This document shows positions 49,198-60,560 of a stretch of 64,000 nt of DNA, one piece after another. Position numbers and translations under genes: made by a program. Positions within the stretch are counted from its first letter, which is position 1; the number at the start of each line of letters is the position of its first letter. The DNA comes from Trochalopteron elliotii (lineage: Eukaryota; Chordata; Aves; Passeriformes; Leiothrichidae), in the NCBI GenBank assembly GCA_024734555.1, contig JANPWX010000097.1:6568811-6632810 (forward strand), written 5' to 3'. The notes under the pieces are model-generated. The model was not told where the DNA came from. It did no database searches and worked only from the letters and a program-made list of their open reading frames with translations.

Positions 49198-52100
49198 CAC
49201 CTGAGAGGCTGATTTTGTCATGGTTACCCTTTGGGTCAGTGGTGGCTCAAAGGGGAAGGAAGCAAAGCTGAAGGCATGATCCTTTTTTCTGCAAAACACA
49301 TCTTTACTTTCCTGGAGACCATTCTTGAAGGATGTATTGAGTTAACTTGCATTTTTCATCTTTACAGCAGTCATACTTACCACCACTAGTGAGCTTAATG
49401 CATGAGAGATGCTGTTGCCCTAACAGGATGAATTGCAAAAAATGTCCTTGTGGGCTTTTTTCACTGGAAGAAATTAAACTTGAGTCAAATTTCCCTCTCT
49501 CCTATTACTGTCAGTGCATCATGTCTGTCTGCTTTGCTTTTGCTTACTACAATTGGCTTGCAAGTCCTCCCAGAAGACATGGCATGACATTTTAGTCCAT
49601 GTCTTTTTTTTTGTACATTGAGCAGAAAATGTAAGACTGTTGCACATCTGCAGATTATTTCTCCATGCAGGCCTAATTGGTGCAGGGATTAGCAAAACAC
49701 GTTTTGCCTGCCAATCTCTAATCAAGAAGACAGATTCACTGGCACAGTGGTGGCTTTGCTGTGCTCCAGGGAGGTGATGCTCACTCTGCTGAAAATCAGA
49801 AGCAATTTAGCCAAATTCAATTTGCAGGTACAAACCTTGCAAGGTCAAAGTAAGAAGCACAGTCTACAAAGAAATAATATTACCCTCTAAGAGCAACAGC
49901 AGATCCAAATCTGGTTTGGAGGAAGAGGATCCAGTATGAGCACTGAGACAATGAAAAAATTCTAGCAAAAATTAACAGTCTGGAAAGGAGAAATAGCTGG
50001 CTTGTGCAAAGTATTCCCTTAGGATATGTATTACTTACTCCTAGAAATTTTCTACTTTACTGCAAATTTCCCAAAGATTTAATGACAGATTCAATGGCTT
50101 ACAAACCTTTTTGGCATAGGTTTGTTCTGCAGAAAGTATCAAGAGACCAAACCCCTAGCCTGGGGCAACACACTGTGTGTACTTTTTCTGGTTCTTGTCT
50201 ACCTTTCCTCTTCATAGGTGGGATTTTCTTTTTTCAAAATAGGGAAAAAAACATTCATTCCAGTGTTGGCAAGATTTTATAAATTCATTTGCACGAGCTT
50301 CAGAGAAGTGGGGAAACATCACCCCTGCCTAGCAATGGTTCAAGACAAAACAGGCAGTGGAAGGTAAATAGTGTTAAATATAATTGTGAACACAGTGGGG
50401 AAAAAGTGGAGCTTTACTGTCATATTTCATTTGCAAGTTTTATTTGACTGCAACACCTGCTTTCAATATAATTAACTCTTACTTAACATAGAATTTTGGC
50501 ACTGATGACCTCTGATTTACTTCACTGGGGATGCTTGGTTCCAGTGAAAGAGTTATTTTGCTAGTATTGTGCTGGAGACTTGCCTAACGGAGTAGAGCTA
50601 ATTTGCCATTTGCTGGGTTAATGAAGGTACACACTTAAAAGACTTATGAGGAAGAACAAGATCTAGTACATGAAAGCTAAAGAAACCAGCAAACAATTTA
50701 GAGTTAAGACACCAACGAAAGATCACTGTACCTTAGGCTTTTCTGTAGTATCTTTTACCCCATGTTCCTATAGTACTGTAGCAGTCTTCAGGTTGTCTGA
50801 GCATGGACATGGCACTCCTAGGTGGAAGCAAACTTTTCTGTATTGCTGCTGCAGCAATAAAGCCAGTACATTTTCCTTCCAGTCTCCTTCCTCTGACATT
50901 TCCATTCCAGTCTTACACAGACCTCGGCTGTTGCCTTTGTTTATGCCTTGCATTTATATTTTAAACCAATTGCTGTGATTACAATGGAGCACCCGCTCAT
51001 GATGGCAGAATCAAGGAAAAAAATGCAGGAAGATAATTTGTCTCAAAAATACAGTATTACATCCTGCAATGCCACAGCTCCTTGCCGTGTGCTGCCACCT
51101 TATCTGCACACAGCTTGGCACTTGCAGGAGTTTACTCCTCACATAGAGGATTACAGAGATTAAGGGGGAGATCATCCCAGCAGAGGAGCTGTGCAGGGCA
51201 GCTTCTCTGCCAAAGAGGAGCTATGCTCAGCACAACCTGGGATTTATAGGGCCAGGACACACCTGAGTTTTGCATCAACTTTCCCCTATGACCTTTCTGG
51301 CTGTTGTCCACACCCAAAGTCCAACTGTTCCATGGGCAAAGCAGGGTGTTCCCAGGAAGCAAAACTGTATTGTCAAGAGAGCATCAAAGCAGTTTTCAGG
51401 TTGAGGAGGCAAGTGAGAGCAGCAGGTGCAGGATTTCTGTAATGTGACCAGGAATAGGTTTGGTCAGTCTAGGATGACAATTTCTCTTTTAACACAGTGT
51501 GGGGGTTAACACGGTGGATGTGCCCATGTCTGTGCTGGGCCCAGAAATTAGTGGACAGCAGGAACTGCTATGTTCAAATGTTCTGTCAAAATATTTAAGC
51601 TGTGAAGGTTGTTTTTTCTGGAGTCATCCATGTCTGGTTTGAGCTTACAGCGTAGGTAATACCATAGTCCTGCCTTGCTTCCCATAACCATTTATCTACC
51701 ATTACTCACTGAAAACTCCCTTCATCAAATGCTTCCTGGTATGGCTTCACAAGCTGTGCTATGGCACCAGGTTAAAAATCAGTTTTCCCAGTAAGCAGTG
51801 GCAAACCTGGAGCAACAGTTAATTGCGAGAGGTTTATTATATGGCACATAGTCATTCTGGTGCACAAAATATGCCACATTCTCCCAGATGCTCCTCATAC
51901 TTCACTGAAGATGCCAAGTCCAAGGCAGCCATCTAGCCCATCTGCAGAAATGCCCCTGTTTGGGACAACAGGGCTCACTGTGGATGTGGGTGCATGGCTG
52001 GCAGCACCCTCCACAGCCCTAGGAGTCCTCAGGGAGAGGCTTCCTTACAGCACTGTGCTGGGTAAGGAAATGTCTGCCATAGGGAGGTCTCCTTTGAAAG

Positions 52101-54498
52101 CTGGAGCCAGCCTAAGCAAAGTAATTCAAACTTGGTGAAGCCAGCCAGAGCAGCTAAAAGGAAGCTTTATTGTATAAGGCAGAGAGAGACTCCCAAACTG
52201 GGCTCTGCAGTTCAGGGTCGTGATCCATGTCAGGGCAAGGCCGTCCTTTGGGGCAGCACGACACTACACTGGATGCTCCAGGGATCCAGGCTGTGATATC
52301 ATAGGAATCCATTGGTATTTAGTAAACAAGAATCAGATCCACAAGACAGTAAAAGCACATGTTTCTACTGTATATGAAATAGTGATAGCCAATTCTATAT
52401 GTGGAGAACAGACTTTTGGCAGGAGGGACGTTTTTTCCCCAGGACGAATCCCAACATAAATTCCATTTTTGTCCTTTCAGTTGAGTACAGCCTTCCTGTT
52501 CCTCTCATACTAATCTTGCTTCACACCAATTAATTTAAACTGTGCCTGTGTTTTTTTTCTTCAGAGCATGAGGCTGGCTGCCTATGACACCCTGGCAGTG
52601 AAACCCTCCATGGTGTCTTAGGAAGAAGGTTTAAGCCTCTAATGAAGTTTGGGACTGGCTTTTTCCGTGTGTCTCTGCTTCCTTTTGCACTCCCTGTGTC
52701 CCCTGTGGCAAGTGGCTGGTACAATCAGTGCTGTGCAGGACTGAAGGCCAGACCTGAAGCGGGTATGGTGTTTGTGGAAGAGGAGACTGGATCAGGGCCA
52801 CCTGCTGAGCACAGGCAGCATCTGTCAGGGTCATGAGCATCCCTGAAGAGCCCAGCACAGCTCCAGCAGGTGGGAAGTTGGGTTGTGGTTTGCAGTGCAG
52901 ATGGGCAGCTCTTCCACTGATTCAGAGAGGCAGTTAATGGGTTTGGCAGGGAATAGGCTGCTGCCAGCAGACAGTTTTGCAGAGGACAAGGGACACTGAG
53001 CAACACAATGCAGAACCAGCAGCTCAAATGAAAGTGTCCATGTATAGCAGCCAAAGTACAGGATCATCACATCCAGAGATGGGTAAGTTCTGCATAGCTA
53101 TGATATGATACAAGGGACTGGCAGACAAAAAAATCCAGTAAACACAAAATATGTGTTTCCTCTACCTTGCAGTCTTATACCTGCTGTAGCAGAGGGGCTG
53201 TAGGCTGATGTAGACTTGTGGATGCGAAGATCTCATAGGGCTCAAAGAATGGATGGGGGCATTTTAGGTATTCATCTGGTACGGCTCTGTCTTCTGGGAA
53301 AGTGGATCAAAACAATGCTTTCAATCAGTGTCCAAATAATGATCTTTACATGCCCAGTTTCAGGAAACAAACAGCTTGAAATTCATGACAGCAGTGAAAA
53401 CCTATTCGCCCATCATTGTCAGCAGTAAATTTAATTCTGCTCAGGTCTTGTCAAAACACTCAAATAAAGTACTTCAGGGGAGTTTGCAGGTGTGGAAGTG
53501 AGCAATGGCAGTGCAGGCCAGGGCACTGTTGGCTGCCCCAAACACACCTTGCAGGCTGCTGGCCACAGCCCCAGCCCTGCAGGCTGATTCATTCCTCCTT
53601 TATGTTACTGAATTTCCACGAAGCTGGCTGCTTCCAGCTCTGCTGCCAGGCAGGCACAGGCTGCAGGCAGGTGTCCCCCCCCACCCCTGCAGCCCCATGC
53701 CAGCCCTGCCAGCAGGGACAAGCTGCACCCCATCACCTACTGTGTCCTGTTGCCCACTGCTACATTCGGGACACAAACAAACTGCTGGTGCTTCTGCTCT
53801 TTGTGCCAGGGCTGAACCTGCTCAGGCTGCTTCCTGCTCAGGATTCACAGCACCCCCACCCTGGACTGCACACATGAGCTCCTGACTCCCCACTGCTGCT
53901 CCAGTCCCCAGGTGCTACCATGCCATGTTCTCACCTCAGGGGGAGCAGGCAGCTGCCTGCCTTCCGCTCCTGCTCCTGCCCTGATGCTGCTGGAGATTTG
54001 AGCCAGGTCCCACCCCTTGGGTGGAAAATTCCCAGACCAGGGTCCTGCAAGGCTTCTTCCAAGCCCCGGATGGGAGATCAGATGGGCACCAGCTTCCCAT
54101 GGCTTCAGCAGGAGCAGGGAGCTAGGGGCTTTGTTGCAAACCCCAGACCCTCAGCATCCTGGTGCCCACAGGGGTGAAGGGAGGAGGATGGCCCCACACT
54201 GCTTCAAGATGTTCATTGTGAAAGGACTGGTGGAAGGAGGGAGATTTCTCCTCCTGTTGTCATCTCTCCCTTTGCTCTTTCTTTGCAGCCCCCTCCCATG
54301 TTTGCAGCCCCTGCCTGTTTGTACCCCGTGCAGGTGCTGGCTGTCACAGCAGAAGCTGAAACTTGTTTTTTTCCTCCTCTTCAAGGTGTGTTCCTCTCTT
54401 TCCCCAAAGGAAAAGAAGAGGAGCAAAAAAAAGCCATATATTTGCTGCAGACTGTGACTGGCTTATGTAATAACACTGCCTTTCTCTCCTTGTTTTAG

Positions 54499-54718
54499 GG
54501 AGTGCTGCCGATTTTTTGGAGACAATGGCTTGACTTTGAAGGTGTTTTTTACCAAGGCAGCACCCTTTGGTGTTCTTTGGACACTCACAAACTACCTTTA
54601 CTTACATGCAATAAAGAAAATAAACACTACGGATGTCTCCGTGTTGTTCTGCTGCAACAAAGCTTTTGTGTTCTTGCTTTCATGGATCGTTCTGAGGGAC
54701 AGGTTCATGGGAGTGAGG
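54499..54718 (+). CDS. SLC35F3: SLC35F3 internal coding exon (TM3-TM4)
   Basis: This is the second recognisable coding exon of the transporter, separated from the previous one by a 33.2-kb intron. The acceptor is TTGTTTTAG ending at 54498 and the donor is GTAAGT at 54719. The first base completes the Arg codon begun at 21286-21287, after which 73 codons run from GAG at 54500 to AGG ending at 54718, leaving the next intron in phase 0. Residues 1-14 (ECCRFFGDNGLTLK) form a loop. Residues 15-40 hold TM3 with FGVLWTLTNYLYLHAIKKI. Residues 46-65 hold TM4 with the family-conserved LFCCNKAFVFLLSWIVL, followed by RDRFMGVR. The run KKINTTDVSVLF matches SLC35F3 better than its paralogue SLC35F4 from memory. 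No stop, frameshift or missing residue is seen. Confidence 0.96.
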
Positions 54719-57700
54719 GTAAGTGACTCCTTATCTCTGTCTCCCCTCTTCCCCTCACCCTTGTGCCTTTCCTTTACCCCTTGCCTCCTGCCAGCTGAGT
54801 CAAGCAGCACTCATGCAGACAGCTGCACAGGCACAGAAGTCCTTGCAGAGCAGGGATGCATTCTTCCCTGCAGCCTTCCCAGGTGCCTGTGAGCTCCTGC
54901 AGCCCCTGGCACCCCCAGCCCAGTGCCTTTGTGCAAATTGCCTCAGAAAAGAGGTAGCTTGCTCCAGAGTGTGTCACAAAGGATATGAGCTATCTCCATG
55001 CTGCTGTGGATGTGTGTCAGCCCTTGCCAGTGCCTTCCAAGTGACTATTCCCAGGCTGCCACCAGACCTGGTTGTTGCTAACTGCACATTCTCGCAAGCC
55101 TGGCTACACACAATGCACTTCTGGTCCCATCCCGGGAATTTACGAGGGCCCTCACCTTTCTACGTGTGACAGCAGGCTTGCAGGGTGGACAGTTGTCTTT
55201 TGCATCCGTGTCAGGTAGCAGCAGCTGCGGACAGGAGAGGAGAGCTGGGCTGTCCTCGCCCACCTGTGGCCGAAACATGTGTCTGCATGTGTCACTGATG
55301 GAAGGTTGGTGTCTGCAGGGACTTGCATTTGGCCAGCAGCTGTAGGCTGTTCTTCTGGTGACACCCCAAATGTCTGCTGACACCTTTAGTCCTGCACCCC
55401 ACGCAAATGCCTCTGCAGCAGCAGCCACAGAGCCACATGCAGAGGGTTTATCAGAAAACCCCTCAGCTCACTGCTGACCCTGCTGCCACTCTAGGAGCCC
55501 TCAGCACATCACGTCCTTTGGCAGCAGAGTGGGTGGGTGGGTAACCCACCACCCCGGGGCCAAGGAGCTGCTGCCAGGGCCAGGAGCAACTGCAAGGAAA
55601 AGGCACCAGTGGGTCCCTCCTTCCTTGCTTCACCAATTAATATTAATTAATAATCAAGATCAACAGCAATAATTGTAATTATGCCTGTCTCCTGCCCACT
55701 ACTTGAGTAGCTCCCTGCTCACCCACCCAGGCTGGTAGTGCTAAGAAGAGGTTGTTGCATGGAGCAGCTGAGAGTTAACTTTTCAGGAAGTATTCTGCTC
55801 TGGCAGGAGAATTTGGCAGAAGAGCTTGGCCAGCCTTTCAGTGATGGCAGCCAAGAGGCTGCTCGGGAAGGTTGCAAAATGTACCTGCCAAAAGCTCAGC
55901 GTGGCCAGCTGGTGTCTGCCCACCCCTCTGCCCAAGTAGCCCTACCCTGAAAATAAATTAACTGTGATTTTTGAGTGCAGAAGCAACGGTATCCTGAAAT
56001 GATCCTGGAGCTAGGGAAGCCTCATTGTTATCAAAGCTGGATGTGCTGGCCATTTTGATAAATGATAATAAAAAAGGTATTTTTGTATCTTCATCTCCCT
56101 TGTGGCACTATCAGCTGTAGCACTGGTGGGACACCAGGAGAGATGTCGTATGGAGGGGTGACCACTGCAGGACTGCACCTACAGCTTGCTCCTCAGTCTG
56201 AATGTGCCATCTCTCACCGTGGGACACAACTGTCTTGTGGAGGGAAAGAAGCCAACCTGTGTGTACAGGGATACCCACATGGGCACATACATTCTGGAGC
56301 CGAGGTGCTTCTTGGGCTCTCCTGAGTGCATGGCCATGATGGAAGAGCAAGGATGGTCGGGGACTTTCCAGCAGCTTCTTGGGCAGGTTGTCTTGTGCCA
56401 TGGCAGGGGATATGCTCTGGGGGATGAATCCTGTTCTGTATGCCTCCCTTCTCAAAGGGGAAGAAGGAGTGGAAGGAGCAGAGGAGACCCATGTCCCAGC
56501 CATGTTCAGCTGTCTTTTGTTTCCTATCTGCACTACTTTGGGAAAGCAGCAATGAAGCAGAGAAGCAGAACAAGGCCTAGGGCAGTGGTGGCTGTGTGAG
56601 ACTCCTGCCATGTGTTCCAGCCCCTCCCTGTGGAACCTGGCATTGGTGAGGTTGTGGCAGGGGGCCTTCACGAGAAAGAACAAGCTGTATCCTGAATCCA
56701 AGAAGGAACACAGCTGTCTCCTTCCCAGGTGACAGGCCAGCAAGGGACCTGGGTGGAGGGAGAAGGGGTTTGCAGACAGACTGGTCTATTTGCTCTTAAA
56801 CAGTTCTGGCATCCTGACCTGTGGCTGTATGAGAGTGAGGAGGCATTTTTCCTTAGGGATTAGAAGGGCACATGGCCACACAGCAGTTCTACCACCCAGT
56901 TTTGTGTGGCATAGTGGGAGTGCTGGTGCACTCCTGTCTGCAGAGGGACATTTCACGGAGTCTTATTCTTGGAGAGAATAATTTTCTTCCCTCTTTCCTC
57001 TCTTTTCTGTACAGCCCATGTGAAAAACAACAGGCAGAAAGAGTGTCACTGCTGGGGGATAACCTCAGGATGACCCCAACACACTGTCTTCCTGGCACTG
57101 GCAACCAGGAGAAAAGACAGCTGCTAGGGCTTCCCTGGGAGTGACCATGGGCCTGCAGCCACCACACAGCTTGGCCCCAAAGCACGGGGTCCCTTGGGCC
57201 CACCCTGTGTCAGAGCTGCTGACCCTCTTAAAAGCACCCTTTGAGAGGGTATGTGGCAGACAAGGCTGCAAGGGGGAGAGTATCTTCCCACATTCCTGCT
57301 CCGTCCCCACACCAGTGCAGCAGATGGATAGTGCCACAGCAAAGCTCTGGCTGCGCATTCGGGTGTCCCTGTTCATGCCCACTGACAGAGGCAAGGTGAG
57401 AAAGGCAGCAGCTCAGTGGGGTTAAAGCAAGTACAAGTATCCTATTTGGCCTTCAGAAGTGCAACTACGAGTTCTATAAGCACATAAACCACAATTTAGC
57501 TGGAATTTAAATGTAAGGGCAAGCTACAAGTCCCCATCCTTGCCATTCAGGTACTTTTAAGTGTCCTCATCTCTCATAATGAAGTTGAGCTTTTCCCCCT
57601 TGCCCTTCACTGTGCCCAGAGAACAACTGACTGGGCTGTGAGGTGTCAAAGACACACACATAATGAAGCTGTGAGTGCCTGAAGCACTGCCTCTGCAAAC

Positions 57701-60434
57701 CCTGCAGTGCTGTGCATCTGTGGGCACTGTGGTGTGTGAGCAGCCTATCACCACCACTAGCAAGGTGCTTGATAGAAAGGCTGAAAGGCTTTCAGAGAAG
57801 GTGTATGTGACACTCCTGGCAGGTCAACAGGAGGCTGCAAAGTGAGGCCAAGACTCATCTGACACTTGTGACATGCTTGATGGAATAAGCAAGGACCTCT
57901 GCCCCAGCAGAACTGTTTGCAGACTGCATTTATTTGCTTTGATCTTTGACTTTGGTGTTTCCCTCCGTGCTACAGTGAATAAAACAGCTCAGGATCCAAG
58001 AGAGCCATCACCTGCAAGTGCCTCTTGTGTTCATAACCTCATAGACAAGCACATCTGCCTGTGGGGCTTGGAAACACATATCCTAGCAAATCTCAAACTG
58101 TAGAGACATGGTGCCTTGGAAGGTGCTCTGAAGCTGATCAGCTCCTGATGTTAAAAGCAAAGCTGGACACTTTTCATTCTGCAGTTCATGCATGCACCCC
58201 CAAGTTTCCAGTGCAGAGGCATTACAGCTGCCTGTGGGGGTTGAGGCAGCCCTGGAGGTGCCAGCTGGATGCCACAGCCTGGAAGGTGGTGCTCCTCAGC
58301 CCTCCAGTGAAGGCCGGACAAGCCCCATACAGCACACAGAAGGACAGCCATACCTGGAGCAGATGCTGCAGGAAATGCTGCATCTTCCACTCTTTGTCAA
58401 CTCATCTGTAGCACAGGTGATGTTGAAGGAAGGTATAGAGTTGCCATTTTACAGCTAAGCCTGAGCCAGGTACCTTGCAACTCTCCAAAGAGCCATAGTG
58501 AGTCAGAGCAAAGGTGCCTCTGCCCCAGAAGCCTGCCTGCAGCAGCTGCCTGTAGTGGACACCTAGAAAAATCTAAATAGGAAAAGCCTGTAATGATACT
58601 GCCTCATGAGACTTTCCAGCCTCCAACAATTTGAGGTTCAAGGACTTCCTGAGAGGGAAGCAGTGTTTCCATAGCTAATAGTCATTGATGGAATTTTTTC
58701 TTCCATGAGTTTATCCTTGTAAAATTTACACATCCACAGGGTGCAACAGCAAAACTTTCCTTCACTTAATTATGTGGTGGATGAAGGCAAATCTCTTTTT
58801 CCTTGTTGTGCACCTGCCTCATGCTAGTCTCATTCAATGACCTTTTTTCTTGTGCCTCTGAAGCTGCACAGTGTCTGAATTTTGATTTGACAAGCATCAG
58901 CACACTGATGAGAGAACTGCCTCATACTGCTGTAGAGCCATGCAGGGGGGGTTCTCTCCTTGCCTTAGAAAGAAGCCTGTCCTGGACTATAGGACCCAGT
59001 CACACCACCACAAAACTTCACTTTAGAAATGGTGGCCCACAGCTGTGCATGGAGAGACCAGATGCCAACAGGGCTGCAAGCCAAGATGCTGTATCTGAAC
59101 CTCTCTGAATCTGCAGCGTGTGTACCCAGCTTTTGCAGTTTGTACTGGGCTCCACCCTGCTCAAGTCATAAATCAGCATTCTGCCTTATGCCACCCTGCC
59201 ATTTACAGCAACACCTGTGGAGAAATTGGTAAGATTTCGTTTGCAAAAATGGGCCATTTTTGTGTTAAAGGAAATTGAAGGTGTTGATGTCAGTGTGCGG
59301 GAAGGATCTGCTGGATGATTGTCTGGTTTATGGGTGTCCCCTGGCACCAGCCCCCCTCAGCCCAGGGAAGAGGCTGCTGGTGCTGCTGGGGTTGGGACCT
59401 GCAGCTGGTAAAGAGACTACCTTGCCACATCTTGCTGATCAGGCAGCAGCAGAGCTTGGCACACAGACTTTCCCCCTGCATCTTCACAGCAGCCCTGGTA
59501 TCTCTGGTGGGAAGCAGGAAAGATGAGAATATGCTCATGGATGCGTAGGCAGCTGCAGTCTGGATGGGGCTTGAAACCCCAGTCTGGTCCTGGGAGAGAG
59601 GACAGTTGGCTGGCACTTACCCATCTGTGGATCAAAATAAACTAATAGACCAGTCATCTTGGAGGCATCACCACGACTGTGCAGCCAAAAGGCCTGTGGT
59701 GTAAGCAGGGCGTGCACAGCCCTGCAGAGCCAGAAGTGTGAGCATACAGAAAGCCCTATTCATCCCAGAATTACCACCCTAAGAGGCTGAAGGTATCTGG
59801 CAGGACAGTCCCAGAGAAGCCAGGGGTTTCTTGCTGACGCTGGTATATCAGGGCAGCACGTCCCCTGCCTTTGTGAATGCTCCCTCTGTTTGGGAGACAC
59901 CCCTCAGGCATTGCGGTGTGCATAGCTAGCTGAAAAATAACCTCCTCCTACTCTCTGAAATTACTCGTCTAGCCTGGAAAGTAGTTGTATGAATTTTATT
60001 TCCTTGTTTATTTCTATAACCTTTTTCCTCCGAAACTTCAACAGGACTCGAAGCCTTTTCTGCAAGCTCCAGGGAATTATTACTTGTGTATTATTGTCAT
60101 GCAAAGGCTGCAGGGACCCACTGGTGGGGAAGATCAGTGACAGAGATGAAATCCCCACTTCAGCTCATTTGGAGGCACTGAGCCCTGCAGTCTGGCCTGT
60201 CACACACGCCTGAAGCAGACACTCCTTTGCAGCTTTGCCTGCAGCTTCCCTGCAGCCAGGGAAACCACGAGGGCAGGCAGCATCTGCTCCCTGGGTATTG
60301 GCCCGGGCTTGCTACTATTTTCTACATAAGCAGATGATGCAGAAGTACTGCACTGGCATGTAAATCTGCCTGCTTCTTCATCGTGGGGGTTGTCTAGTAA
60401 CACTTTCTTGCTTGCTTTCTTTGTCTCCAACCAG
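54719..60434. other. SLC35F3: 5.7-kb SLC35F3 intron
   Basis: This is a phase 0 intron between the TM3-TM4 and TM5-TM6 exons, GC-richer than the large intron and with many CAG/CTG-type trinucleotide clusters by chance. The only clear structured element is the AT-rich cluster at 55635-55684. Open frames reach about 210 codons (56111-56743, minus strand) but have no recognisable domain. Confidence 0.9.
55635..55684. promoter_or_regulatory. AT-rich palindromic cluster with TAAT motifs
   Basis: This AT-rich pocket sits in a GC-rich intron. AATTAATATTAATT (55635-55648) is a perfect 14-bp palindrome. ATAATTGTAATTAT (55669-55682) is an inverted repeat with a 2-base centre. TAAT/ATTA cores, the usual recognition site of homeodomain proteins, occur many times. 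A role as an enhancer is inference. Confidence 0.35.
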
Positions 60435-60560
60435 ATCGTGGCTGCTATATTTGCAATTGCAGGGATAGTTATGATGACGTACGCCGATGGATTTCACAGC
60501 CACTCTGTTATTGGGATAGCCCTGGTAGTGGGCTCTGCCTCAATGTCTGCTCTCTACAAG
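60435..60560 (+). CDS. SLC35F3: SLC35F3 internal coding exon (TM5-TM6)
   Basis: This 126-bp exon has exactly 42 codons, with phase 0 on both sides. The acceptor is CTCCAACCAG ending at 60434 and the donor is GTAAGG at 60561. It starts IVAAIFAIAGIVMMTYADGF, which is TM5, then a short loop HSHSV and TM6 within IGIALVVGSASMSALYK. SASMSALYK at the end is a hallmark of the SLC35F3/F4/F5 group, at the start of the second half of the transporter fold. Because both flanking introns are phase 0, skipping this exon would keep the reading frame but remove two membrane segments. It lies 5.7 kb downstream of the TM3-TM4 exon and 2.4 kb upstream of the next. Confidence 0.95.

Larger units (their letters stand above)
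21288..54498. other. SLC35F3: 33.2-kb SLC35F3 intron
   Basis: This intron lies between the TM1-TM2 and TM3-TM4 exons, is phase 2, and is bounded by GTATGG and TTGTTTTAG. It carries most of the repeats listed separately: the LTR-like element near 26.6-27 kb, three CR1 3' ends (31.1, 31.6 and 37.8 kb), MIR-like copies (45.8 and 49.1 kb) and simple repeats. No conserved alternative exon was recognised. Open frames up to 187 codons exist (27158-27697 and 34437-35000 on the minus strand) without recognisable domains. Confidence 0.9.

Noticed and set aside
56111..56743. 210-codon minus-strand open frame in the 5.7-kb intron
   Set aside because: The region is GC-rich, other frames are also open there, and no family similarity was recognised.
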